Assembly: GCA_019279435.1 (NCBI GenBank)
Contig: JAAALK010000082.1
Span: 84,044,989 to 84,108,988, forward strand
DNA length: 64,000 nucleotides
Origin: Zizania palustris
Taxonomy: Eukaryota > Streptophyta > Magnoliopsida > Poales > Poaceae
Direction: 5' to 3'
Positions within the stretch are counted from its first letter, which is position 1; each line of letters begins with the position of its first letter. The notes beneath the pieces are model-generated. The model saw only the letters and a program-made list of their open reading frames with translations, was not told where the DNA came from and searched no databases. The translations under genes were made by a program, and so were the position numbers. Below, piece by piece: positions 1 to 11,094 of this stretch.

Positions 1-2
1 GG

Positions 3-3000
3 CAGAGAAGAGACTATGTCAGAGAAGTGGGCCACATTGGAACTTCGTCATCTGCAGCTGCTATGCCGGAATGGTCCCATGTACCAATATCTTTTTCTGC
101 AGAGGATGCAGTTGGCATTAAATTCCCACATGCAGACCCACTTGTCATTACTGCTGACATTGCAGGAACTGATGTTCGAAGAGTGTTAATTGACGGAGGC
201 AGTTCAGCGGATATTATTTTTATTCAAGCCTTCGATCAGTTGTGCATTTCCAGAAAACACCTTCTTCCAGCGGCTCGTCCTTTGCAAGGCTTCACAGGAC
301 CTCCGCTTGATGCACTCGGTCAAATAGGCCTGGAAGTTACTTTCAGAAAAGGATTGTTAGCCAGGACGGAGGAAGTAATCTTCGACGTTGTAGATGCTCC
401 ATATGCCTACAACGTCATCTTCGGAAGAGGCATGTTAAATCAGTTCGGAGCTGTGGCACACCACAATTACTTGTGCATGAAGATGCCCACGCAAGCAGGA
501 GTTCTTACTGTCTTCGGAGATCAAGCTACTGCCCAAAGAGCGGAATATGGCCATGGCCCCCCTCTTGATCCAAGACAAGTGAATAATGTGCAAGATAATC
601 AAGAGAATTTTTCAGCTCCTTCTGAATCTTCGAAGAAATCCTTCCCAAGACCAAGTCCTGAAGGAGAGATCGCAACGAAGATTATTGTTAAAGATGGTAA
701 AGAATATGCATTTCAATTTGGTAAAGATTTACCTCCAGAAGTTGCAACCTCCTTGGAAGAAGTGGTGAAAGAGAATTTAGGTGTCTTTGCTTGGTCTGAC
801 GAAGACATCACCGGAGTCGATCAGGATATCATTGAGCATAGTTTGCTTGTAAACCCGAAGGCCCGGCCTGTTCGGCAAGGACTCTGAAAAATGTCTGCAG
901 AAAGAGCTGTTCTGGTGAAGGACGAAGTTGAAAAATTGTTGAAGGCTGGGATTATCAGAGAAGTGGCTCACACGGAATGGTTAGCCAACCCAGTCTTCGT
1001 CAAGAAGAAATCCTCCGGAAAGTGGCGCATGTGCATTGATTTCACATCCTTGAATAAAGCATGCCCTCGTGACCCCTACCCCATGCCCCGAATTGATCAA
1101 TTGGTCGACTCCACCGCAGGTTCGGAGTTATTAAGCTTCCTTGACGCGTATTCTGGTTATCATCAAATATGGTTGAAGCGCGAAGATGAGATCAAGACAA
1201 GCTTCGTAACTCCCTCGGGAGTCTTTTGTTATGTAAGAATGCCTTTTGGCTTAAGAAATGTCGGGGCTACTTTTTCGAGGTTAGTTGCTAAGGCTCTAGG
1301 TCATCAATTAGGTCGCAATGTGGAGGCCTATATGGATGATATTGTAATAAAGAGTGCTTTAAAGCACCAACATAGCCTAGACTTAGCAAAAACATTTAAT
1401 AGCCTTCGGGCATGTGGGATCCGTCTTAACCCCGAAAAATGTATCTTCGGGGCTAAGGCTGGGAAGTTGTTAGGGTATTTAGTTTCAAGCAGGGGAATTG
1501 AAGCTAGCCCTACTCAAATAACTGCGCTACAAAAGATGGCTCCTCCGGAAAATTTAAAGCAGGTGCAAAAGCTGACTGGACGTCTGGCAGCACTTAGCAA
1601 GTTTTTAGCAAGGTCTACGGAGAGAAGCTTGCCTATATTTAAAGCATTGAAAGGGTTTGAAGATTTTGCATGGACACCGGAGTGTCAGAAAAGCTTCGAA
1701 GATATTAAAGAGTATCTCAGTAATCTCGCTACACTCACGGTGCCTACTGCGGACAAAACCCTACTCCTTTACCTTGCAGCTACAGGCTCTGCTGTCAGTG
1801 CAGTCCTTGTCAGAGAAATAGATTTCAATGGGAAGTTGGTCCAAAATCCTGTTTATTTTGTCTCCGAAGCATTATCAGGAGCGAAGACAATATATTCCGA
1901 ACTCGAAAAGTTCGTTTATGCTCTGATAATGGCTTCGAGGAAATTAAGACATTATTTTTTGGCTCATAATGTAATTGTACCAACTTCGTATCCTTTGGGA
2001 GATATGCTCCGAAGTAAAGATTCCACTGGAAGGATTGGAAAGTGGGCAGTCGAACTAGCACCCTTCGGCATATCTTTTTTGGCAAGGACAGCAATCAAAT
2101 CGCAAGTCTTAGCGGATTTTGTAGCAGAATGGACTCCACTTGCAACTTTGGTTCCGGAGAAGTCAAGTGACGGAGTTTGGACTGTTTATTCCGATGGGGC
2201 TTTCCAAGCATCCGGAGTAGGCGTTGGAGCAGTGTTGATTTCGCCTTCAGGGCAAAGAGCAATGTACTCCGCAAGACTCAACTTTAAGTCTACCAATAAT
2301 ATAGCGGAGTATGGAGGGATTTTACTGGGACTCCGAAAAGCATGTGCTCTAGGGGCTACAAGAGTTGTTATAAATACAGATTCTCAAATAGTAGCAGTGC
2401 ACGTAGATAAAAGTTTTCAAGTTCGACATCCGCAGCTTGCAATGTACTTAGAAGAAAACCGTAAGATCGAAGCACACTTCAAGGGTATTTCCATTCGGAG
2501 TATACCAAGAGCAGAAAATGTGCAAGCGGACATCTTACCAAAAGCTGCAACCGGAGCTGTGGATATACTAGAAGAAGCTTTCTATGAGGAGCTCAGTACA
2601 CCTTCGGTGCTACAAATTCCCTCTGCAGAGATTCTTTGCATTCCAAGTGCCGATTGGAAAAATTCAATCATGGAACTTTTACAAGGAGGGACAAATTTGC
2701 CTGAAGAGCCACAGCTTTCAAGATTGAAACTCAGGGCTAGGAATTATCAAATAATCAACGGTATTTTATACAAGGCCGGAGTATGTTCCCCTCTACTCCG
2801 ATGTATATCTCAAGCCGAAGGTCAAGAAATTCTTCGGGAAATCCATGAAGGACTTTGCGGTAGCCATTTAGCCCCTCGAGCTTTGGCAGGAAAAACACTT
2901 CTCCAGGGGCTTTATTGGCCTACAATAACAGCTGATGCGGAGAGCTTGGTCCGCACTTGTCAAGGATGTCAGTGGATGGGTCGACGGAGTCATCGCCCAC

Positions 3001-3866
3001 CAACAGCTCTCCAAGTTATTCCTCCGGTATGGCCTATGGCCAGATGGGGTATGGATTTAATTGGTCCCTTTTCAGTAGCTAAGGGAAATCTAAAGTTCGC
3101 AGTGGTAGCTATTGAATATTTTTCTAAGTGGGTAGAAGCAGAGCCCTTAACAGCTATCACTTCGAACAATGTACAGAAATTCTTTTGGAAAAATATCATT
3201 TGCCGGTTCAGAGTGCCTAGACAACTCACAGTTGATAATGGAACACAGTTCGATGCAGAACCTTTCAGGAAGTTTTGCGAAGATCTAGGCATCCAGTTTT
3301 GTTTTGCTGCAGTGAGGCATCCTCAGTCTAACGGAGCTGTAGAAAGAGCCAATGGAAATATTTTGTCAGGGATAAATCGAAGGATAGTAGGATTAGCAAA
3401 AGGACTGTGGACCGAAGAACTTTCGAAGATTTTGTGGTCCATTCGGACTACGCAAACAAGGTCCACAGGTTTTACTCCATTCAGATTACTATTCGGAGAT
3501 GAAGCTATGACTCCAACGGAGCTCAAAGGAGGATCACTTCGCAGCACTGAACCGGAGATTGAAGAAGAAAGACAAGCTTCGCTAGATTTATCAGAAGAAA
3601 CAAGACTTCGAGCTGTGGCCAATTTATCAAAGTATCACCAGCAGACGAAGGCTTGGTTTGACCCGAAGGTTAAGATCAATGAGCTTAGACCGGGTCATCT
3701 TGTTCTGCGAAGCATTATAGCGCCAGGGAAATTAGGAAATAAATGGGAAGGTCCATACTTAATTGTTCGTTCAGGACGCCCTGGCTCTTTTAAATTAGCT
3801 AATTTAGAAGGTGAAGAATTAACACATACTTGGCATGCGGAGCACCTAAAGTGATACTTCGCATAA
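3..3866 (+). pseudogene. Tat element A gag(end)-protease-RT-RNaseH-aRNH-integrase, two in-frame stops
   Basis: One continuous reading frame from the window edge, entered in the gag/protease linker. Domains in order: aspartic protease with DGGSSAD near 196-216; reverse transcriptase with KWRMCIDFTSLNK and YMDD at 1329-1340; Ty3 RNase H (about 1700-2000); archaeal-type RNase H starting at VYSDGAFQAS (about 2185-2560); integrase zinc finger (H-H-C-C, about 2845-2970), core with DLIGPF, VDNGTQF and AVERAN, and C-terminal domain to HLK. Two stops interrupt it. TGA at 885-887 replaces the CGG seen in element B, and TGA at 3852-3854 replaces an Arg codon four codons before the TAA at 3864-3866 that matches the end of B. 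No frameshift is seen and all catalytic motifs are present, so this is the least damaged pol in the window. The first stop probably abolishes pol expression unless read through. Confidence 0.93.
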
Positions 3867-4725
3867 GGGCTCCTTGTAAACCACTTGTAATCATCTTCTG
3901 AATTAATAAAGCATATGGTTCAGATAGTGCCTTCCCCTCATAAACCTCCAGCTTCCGAGTGGACGCACTGGAACCGCGGGGTTGACCGAGAGGGAAGTGT
4001 CATAAAGCTGAATCATATTTTCGGACTTTGAATCATTGGTTCGAAGTTTCCGACGTGGGGGCTGACATAATCTGGAGTCCAAGCCACCGGCTTGTAGGCA
4101 TCCGTAAAAGAGCCCAAAACCACATCATACGGAGTCCAAGCCATCGGCTGGTAGACATCCGTAAAAAGAGCCGAAGGTGGCCAAAATATGCGAAGCCCAA
4201 GCCACTGGCTTGTAGGTATTCGTAAAATGAGCCGAAGGTGGCCAAACCATGCGGAGTCCAAGCCACTGGCTTGTAGACATCCGTAAAAAGAGTCCAAAGA
4301 GACCACTGCGAACTCCGAACCACTGGTTTGACAGAATTCGCAAAAAAGAGCCGAAGGTGGCCAAAACAAAACAGAGTTTGAGCCATGAGCTTCGAATGTC
4401 TGTTAATATAGTCCAAAGTGACAAATTATCTAAGACACTAAAGTGTCCTGAAAGTTATCTCAAGTGATTTCTTTCAAAAAACAAAGGGTACTAAGTTGCC
4501 ATTCTTCAAACTGCAAAATAGTCGAAGACATTTTACAAGATTTTAAAAGATCTTTAAATCACAGAGGGGCTCCGAACCCCAAAAAATTGTACTCCGAAGT
4601 TTTTCTTTGCGCATAACAATCTTTGAATACAGTTCAAAGTTGCTCATCCCAAAGAGGGGCTAGTAAATAGGGAGACAATTTTAAATCGATATTTATTATT
4701 CGAACGAATATGATTACAGATTACA
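3867..4725 (+). repeat. 3' untranslated region of A with ~60-bp tandem repeat
   Basis: Non-coding stretch between the pol stop and the end of the antisense gene. About five imperfect units of roughly 60 bp run from 4074 to 4369. Each contains a core like CCAAGCCACTGGCTTGTAG followed by CATCCGTAAAAAGAGCC and GAAGGTGGCC. Tandem repeats in this position are known for Tat/Ogre-type elements. The remainder, 4370-4725, is AT-rich with no reading frame that can be supported. Short open frames on both strands here only mirror the repeat period. Confidence 0.85.
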
Positions 4726-7700
4726 TCATGAAAAATTGGTATCTATACCAAGAAGGAATCGAAGACCTCTTCGATCTCTAGAGCTAGGGTTGGAATGACT
4801 AGTTCCAGTGCCGGGAGTTCTAACAACTTTACGTTTAACTCTCTTGCCTCCCTTCGAAGCTCTAAAGTCCTTCTGTTCTTGCTGAAGTTCGGCCCAAGTT
4901 CGAAGCCGTTCGGGGCTCCTTTCCCAGCTTCGAAGTTCTTCGGGCTTTTTACTTCGAGTTTCATTTTCGTCTTCGGACCATATAACGTCTTCAGAAGACG
5001 AAGTTTCCAAGTTAACCTCTTTTTCATCCTCTTTAATATAAGATAGTATATCTTTGCTTACTTCGGGCGTAATTGCACCGGAGCTATCTCGAGGAACTAA
5101 AAATCGAGGGCGCTTGTAAATTTTTAAAATATCGAAGGTAGCCCACAATGAGCGAAGTTCGTCGTTAATGTCTAACACTTCGACATCTTCCATATGAGGC
5201 AAAGCCTAAAAACATGATAAACAAATTTTCATTGATAAATGTACATAAGCGCAAAGCTTTACATAGTCAAAGATCCTAAGATATATCTAAACCTGCGGGT
5301 TCGGAGGAGGCTGACTGCTCGAAGCTTGGTTCCGAGCTTTCTTCTGGCATTGTCCTTCGTCGATCCAGGCCTTGATCGCAGAGCGACCTTCGGCTCTCCA
5401 CGAAGTTTGGAAGGCTTGCCAGGCAGCGGCCACACCTTCGGAAGGAGTCAGAAGCTGCTTGTCGTCGAAGGTAATTGGGCCCTCTCCTACGCTCGGAGTT
5501 ATCGATCAGCCCAGATCCTCGTAGTAATGAAGTAGGCCAACAGCAGCCACTTGTCCAGAGAGTTCTCCGTAACGAATGTCTGCTGTCTTCATCTTCTTCG
5601 CCACTCCTTTAATCCTTTTCAACTGGCGCAGAAGAGAAATGTTGTCATCAGAAGGAAGCGTCCCAGTAGTACCAAAGTACTCCAGAACGCCTAACAGTTG
5701 ATCCATAACTTCCGCAGCTACCTTCTCGGACTTCTGCTTATCTTCGATCAGCGCGTCCTTCACTGAAGTTAGCTCTTCCAGAACTCCGGAAAGTCTAGCA
5801 GCCTTCGTAGTTAAGGAATTCTTTTGATTCAAAAGCTGGCTAGCTTCCTCTCGGAGCCTAACAAGCTCGGTCCCCGCAGTAGCGTGCTCCGCTCACATTC
5901 TTTCAACCTCCGCTCGAAGCACTATTCTTTCTGCTTCGAGCTCCTTGTTCGCAGCCTCCAAGCCTTGTCTGGCCCTGCGCTCCGTTGACACCATGCTGTC
6001 CATATGAACCACTCGGCCTTTGGAGATAGTGAGATTCCATTGAAGAGTTCCATTTTCCTCTCGAAGGCAAGCGATTTCTCGTTCATTTGATATATTCGCA
6101 GCTCGGGCCAAGACTGTTTGCTGTGAAAAGAAAAAATCAAGGTAAGAAATTATTTGTATGAAAATTCGGTGTTATTTCACAGATACTTCGTACCTGGTAG
6201 GCTGCGCGTTTCATAGCTGCGTTAAGCTCCGAGCTCTCCGATTCGCTCAAAATGGCCACCAAGTTTGTCTCCCCAATAACGCGACTAGCTTGATCCAAAG
6301 GCTCGAGCAAAGTCCGAAGACCAGTTCTTCGCTCTAAGAAAGGAGCTAGAAGGGGGAGCATGCTTATAGCTTATTGGTCATCTTCGTTCGGTGAAGGCCC
6401 GGAGTGTTGAGTGGTGGTCTTCGGAGCCCCCGGAGACTGGCCCCCCTCGGTAGATTGGCTTTCGCCTGTTGATTCAGAGGGAGTTGATCCGGAGCTCGCA
6501 GCAGGGAGGGAGTTGATCCGGAGCTCGCGGCGGGTGAGCATCAGACTGCTTGGCGGATCGAAGGCGAGTTCTTCGTCCGAATCAAGCGTCAAGTCTTCGA
6601 CTGCCGGAGCATTCTCCTGAACAGTCGTTGTTGCTTCGTCTAGAATCAAAGCCATAGTAACTTCGACTCCACTTTCATCTGCAGGAACTTCGTCCTAAGG
6701 TAAATCCTCTTGGACTGTCGAAGTCCTAATTTGCTCAAGGTTTTCTTGAGGCTCCGGCACGTTCGTAGGTTCATCAACTTGTGCAGTCCCTTGGGCTGCA
6801 TCTTCGTCAATCAGCCTTACAAGTAACCTGCCTTCGTCCTCCTGAGAATCGGAGACTGAAGCCCTTGGGCTCGAAGGTGCAGGATTCTTTGGCTTTCGAG
6901 CCACCTTCTTGACCGGAGTCTTGGCGAAGCTCGAAGTCCCAGTTTCAGCCTTCCTCTTCTTGGGTCCTTTATCCGAAGGCACCCAATCCACCAAAGGGGG
7001 TGGAACGATTTCCAGCATTCCCCATACTCTGTTAAATCTTTCCCAACTCCCGACCAACTTGATTCTCCATTCTTTTTCGGTCGGAGTTGGAGCGCCCAAA
7101 ATCTTCTCCGAAGCCTGTATGATTTGCTCCGAAGTCACAGGGGCTGAAGAGGCTAAAAAAACAAGCTAAGTCAGTTACTCCTTCGAATGAATATGCATAA
7201 TATATGTTGTTTCCGAAGTTACCTACAGGGCTCGAAGTTGAAGTAATCTTGTGAAGACCGCCTTCCGAGTCCTCTTCGAAAGTGATTGGCCAGTTGGCCA
7301 TCAATGGAGGGATTTGGACCCCGAGGAACTCTTCGGCTAAGTCTCGCATGCTTAACCTTCGACTGATATTTTGAAGCAAGCTGAGGCGAGCTTCGAGCTG
7401 GCCCGCATTCGGGTGTACAAGGGCTTCCTTTCGGAAGTTGATGTCTTGCAGAGGTCCAGCCAGACGGTTGCTCACCCCAACTTCGGCATAAAACCATTTC
7501 GTGATCCAGTCGGTGTACCATCTAGCATTGATGGCCTTAGCAGGAAACCGAAGGGCGTACTCATCCTGAAGCCTAAAGTTAATACTTCCGAAGGCTACTA
7601 CCATTTTTTCACCTCCGGGGCCTACGAAGGTCTTTGGCTGGCACGAAGCTCTGTGCAATGCAGCGAAGATTTCTGCCCTCCCCTCACAACCTTCGGCTCT

Positions 7701-8168
7701 CAGCGCCCATTCGAAGATGGCTAAACGAGCTACTGCATTCGGAGAAAGTTGGGGGAGAGTAACGTGGAACAGATCCAATACCTCAGCCAAGAAATCCACT
7801 GCCGGGAGACCTAAGCCAGCTTCGAAGAAGGCTTCGAAGACGACCACTTCTCTGGGTCTTGGTGACGGGATAAGTTCCTTTCCAGGTTTGCGGATCATAA
7901 CTCCCGAACTGATTTTGCCCTCTACTGCGGCCGCCAGTGATTCCCTTTTGCAGGTTGAAGGTCCCAGTTGGAAGGATTGATCCACGTATTTTGTTGATGC
8001 CGGGAAGAGGCCTTGATCACCAGCATTTTGGGGATTTTCTCCTCCCGCCGCCATGGTTGTCGCTGTTGGTGTTGGAGCTGCCGTTGCCAATGCTGCGGCC
8101 GCTGCCGCCGCAGCTGCCTGCTGTCGAGCCAGGGCTGAAGGTGCTCCAGAACCTTTGGTTTTCGCCAT
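4726..8168 (-). pseudogene. Antisense gene of Tat element A (multi-exon, gypsy-type transposon domain, coiled coil)
   Basis: Encoded opposite to pol. Exon 1 (8168-7223) begins MAKTKGSG, has an Ala-rich stretch, then a domain I recognise as the plant 'putative gypsy type transposon' family (Pfam Transposase_28), including VVVFEAFFEAGLGLPAVDFL. A 70-bp intron (7222-7153; GT...TTTTTTAG) joins in frame to exon 2 at 7152 (ASSAPVTSEQII). An acidic, Ser-rich region follows, then a coiled-coil exon (about 6111-5506) and a last exon (about 5208-4726) ending GLRFLLGIDTNFS. Stops at 6695-6697, 6371-6373 and 5893-5895 break it. Element B keeps an intron after FDPPSS that A has lost. The family's function is unknown. 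Antisense ORFs of this kind are known in Tat elements such as maize Grande. It is probably driven by the TATA box at 8274-8281. Confidence 0.82.
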
Positions 8169-8273
8169 TGAAGTTACTGAGTTGCTTTGGGAGAAGAATG
8201 GAGGCTAGGGCTCAAAGGATGGTTTGATTGCAAGAAAGCGGTGGAAAGGTACCCAGGAAAGTTCTAGGCCCTC

Positions 8274-8281
8274 TATTTATA
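8274..8281 (-). promoter_or_regulatory. TATA box of the antisense gene in A
   Basis: Reading the minus strand, TATAAATA sits 106 bp upstream of the antisense ATG (8168). The same box occurs at the matching place in element B (25421-25428), and a TATAAAAG in element E (60588-60595). A basal RNA polymerase II promoter is inferred from sequence and position only. Confidence 0.6.
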
Positions 8282-8612
8282 GCCTAGACTTTACATTTTT
8301 TTACCATTTGTCCATGCCGTTTCGCATTCTTGCCCGTTACTTTTCTCCGAAATTAACGCACTGCGTTACTTCCGTTAGAAGAAAAAAGCCAACGGCTATT
8401 TCTTCTAAGTATAAAAAGGCTTTCGGAATTCCTGAGTTAGTTCTAAGATGGTTCAAAAGTAATTGTCTTAAAACTGATTCGGAGTTTTATATCTCCATAC
8501 ATTTCGGAGATAAATTAAAAATCTAATAACCCCTACGCATGGTTATTTTTTCTTCCGTATACTGCTTTCCTAACATTACAGGTTTAACGGAGAAGCGTAT
8601 TCGAGGGGCTAC

Positions 8613-9107
8613 TGTTGGGGGAAAATATTCCATCCTCAGGGTTATTGCGGTAACAACACAAAGGCGGATAACGGATTCGAAGGTTTCCAACATGCATCTT
8701 CGGAGATGCCTTGAGTCAAGCTCGAAGTATGAAGATGGACCTTAGTTCGGAGTATATCTTCGAACATAGACTCTTTTGAGATCTTTTCTGCCAGCTAAGA
8801 TGGAAGGCTTATCTTCTTTCTCATTAGATTAGTCTTTTACCATTTTAGCCCTATTAAGGGTGCCGAATAGTTTCCACTATGTCGGTTGTAACAGAGGGAT
8901 ATAAGGGTCTTTTCCTTAATGTTTGGGACTATAAATACCCCCTGTTTCACCCTGTAATAGGGACCGAATACAAGTTATTCAATACACACATTCGAACTAT
9001 TCTAAGTTATTATCCTTTCGGAGGCTTAGAACAGTTCACTTCGCAAACACTTCGTTTGTTAGTTTCTATTCTTCAGAAACCTGTTAGCGTAATCTTTTAC
9101 GCCAACA
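8613..9107 (+). mobile_element. 3' LTR of Tat element A
   Basis: 495-bp LTR starting TGTTGGGGG and ending CGCCAACA, preceded by the purine-rich CGAGGGGCTAC tract (8602-8612) that primes plus-strand synthesis. TATAAATA at 8930-8937 is the likely core promoter. It matches the LTRs at 13824, 15352 and 25756 over its whole length. The stretch 8282-8612 between the antisense promoter and this LTR holds no gene. Confidence 0.95.
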
Positions 9108-10341
9108 GAAACAGTACTGAACTAAAATTGTTTCAATTGCAGAAATCACAGAGTTCAGGTTTAAAACTTTAATCACTGAGAACAAATTCAGGAACTAAAA
9201 TACACCTTACTGCAATTCAGATACTCAATATTAGCAGCAAATCAGTTCAGACTAAACTCAGGTGTAGATCAACCAACAAACAGTTCAGATTTCAAAATAG
9301 AATGCTGAAAAGTATCTCTGAAAATGTGTTTGTCTGGAGCCATTACTCGGAGGAGGTCTTGGAAAAGTTGACGATGTCTTGGACCATATCAATGAAGGGT
9401 CCTGCTAGTCCGGCGGTACGTTTGGCTTGTATGGGCCGAAACCTCCTGTCGAAGGGCTCATCCAAAGCGGTGCAGGGTTCGGCAATTGGGGGCCGAACTT
9501 GCTTTGCATGGGGCTCCACCACTAGGGTCTGAAGCCAATGTAAAGAGGGTTCGGCCACTGAGGTCTGAAGCCACCATAGAGAGTGTTAGGCCACTGTGGC
9601 CCGAAGTCACTATGCGGAGGGCTCGGCGACTGCGGTCCAAAACCGCCAGGCGGAGGGCTCGGCCATTGTGGTCTAAAGCCACCCTCCGGACGCCTTGGCC
9701 CTTTCGGCTGACTTAGCCTTTTGGCGCGGGGGTCTGTTTCCTTGGCTTTCCTTTGGTGTTTGTTTAACAACATTTGATAAGTTACCTTTGGTTTCTTGTG
9801 AGCCCTAGCTGAAGGATATGTGCTAACATTCTGCTTCCATACTCCCACTTCGGGATTTTTAGGTATGAGTGTGTGTGTGCGTGGTTCTCCAACAATCACT
9901 GTCTTCCCTTTAGTGGGCTCGGCCTATTCTGGCCGAACCAACACCCTCCTCTCGTCGAGATCGATGGTGTTGATGGGGAAGGGGTCTTTGTCTAGCTTCA
10001 TATTTGGATTGTGGTCTATCTTCAATCATCCTTCTTCTATGGCCGATTGAACCTGTCGTTGAAAAACATTGCAGTCATTAGTATTATGCGAATGCGAATC
10101 ATACCACTTATAGTATGGATGTTTCTTTAACTCGTCGGCAGATGGAATGACTTGGCCTTTAGGCAATCTGAGAAGCTGGTTCTTCAAGAGGAAATCAAAT
10201 ATTTTATCACACTTAATTATATCAAATGAGTATTTGACCTCGCTAGGCCGATTCTTCGCGGGAGACGGCCGTAACTCGGAGCAAGTAACAGGCTTACTCT
10301 TAGCGTTCCAAACCCAATCGGTCATGTACATGTCGGCCGAA
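9108..10341 (-). pseudogene. Gypsy gag C-terminal fragment F (minus strand), left part
   Basis: Minus-strand remains of a gypsy gag. The best part (10331-10026) has KHPYYKWYDSHSHNTNDC, a Cys/His-rich motif found in many grass gypsy gag proteins, then a stop. The same frame continues to about 9522 (VGEPRTHTLIPKNP, then Pro/Gly-rich FGPQ-type repeats) and shifts frame to about 9343. The stretch 9108-9340 shows no coding sequence. The right part lies at 35158-35256. Joining both across the CACTA and one GAA copy keeps the frame (EVEDSADMYMTDW). F is the oldest layer of the nest here. Confidence 0.72.
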
Positions 10342-10374
10342 CACTACAAGAAAACAGGAAATTTTCATCGGCAA

Positions 10375-10615
10375 ATTTAATTTTCGTCGGCTTTCGAAAA
10401 AGCCGACGGAAGTTAATTCATTTTCGTCGGCCTACAGAAGCCGACGAAAATTAAATTAACTATCGTCGGCTTTTAACTGTGGCCGACGGAAGGTAAGAGG
10501 CTTCGGCCCACCTCGAGATAAAAACTTTAACTTCTGTCGGCCAACTTTAAAGCCAACGGAAGTTAAAGTTAACTTCCGTCGGCTTTAACTGTGGCCGACG
10601 GAAGATATGTTTCTA
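10375..10615. repeat. Left subterminal repeats of CACTA 1
   Basis: Alternating direct and inverted copies of a motif like CTTCCGTCGGC/GCCGACGGAAG, about 10 copies with variants. In CACTA elements such arrays bind the TNPA-type protein. Several neighbouring inverted pairs could fold into hairpins. Confidence 0.85.
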
Positions 10616-11094
10616 ACATCGCAATTTTTCCTAGCCTGCCTCTATTTTTCCCCACGCGCCTACCTAGCCCTAGTTTTTCCGCCCCCACCTCCCGGTTGCC
10701 GCCTCCCCGCCTCCGCTGCCGCCACCAAACCGCCCAGCCATCGACGCCACCGCTCGGCTGGCTGCCTCCCCCGCTTGGCCGACCCCCGCCTCCGCCTCCC
10801 CCGCATGGCCGACCCCCGCCTACGCCTCCCCCACTCGATCTAGAGAGACCACTCCACCCGTCGGCGCGGGCGGCGGCGACGACCCGACCACCTCCACCAC
10901 CGCGGATGACGACGACCGTGTCTTCCTCGTGCTCCACCGGTAAGGAAACCCTAGCCACGCCCCGATCCGATCTCGGCCGCTCCGCCTTGACTCACCGGAG
11001 GAGGGCACCCGCCCCAGATCCGACCACCGCCGCCGCCCTCTTCCTCAACGCCTCCCTCCCTGACGTCGTCGCCCTCCGCTCCTCTGAGGAGCCA
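10616..11094 (+). pseudogene. Captured host gene 5' exon(s), unidentified
   Basis: GC-rich, Pro/Ala/Arg-coding sequence inside CACTA 1, with the look of a grass 5'UTR plus first exon. A GGTAAGGAAAC donor-like site lies at about 10937-10948. A frame ending LFLNASLPDVVALRSS runs up to the copia duplication. After removal of the copia and one TCCTC, it continues as RDFKSLES (33694-33717) and meets another donor-like TCGTAAG. I do not recognise the gene. Open frames here are long partly because of the high GC content. Confidence 0.45.

Larger units (their letters stand above)
1..9107 (+). mobile_element. Ty3/gypsy Tat-lineage LTR retrotransposon A, 5' end outside window
   Basis: The 3' two thirds of a Tat-lineage element. 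In order: protease-RT-RNaseH-aRNH-integrase coding region, 3' untranslated region with tandem repeats, an antisense gene, a purine-rich tract and the 3' LTR. The 5' LTR and most of gag lie left of position 1. It is the same family as element B: LTRs are 495 bp in both, and proteins are nearly identical over the shared parts. The 5 bases after the LTR are GAAAC (9108-9112), which would be the target duplication, but the left copy is not visible. The second RNase H after the Ty3 RNase H is the known hallmark of the Tat lineage (Retand-like in grasses). Confidence 0.93.
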
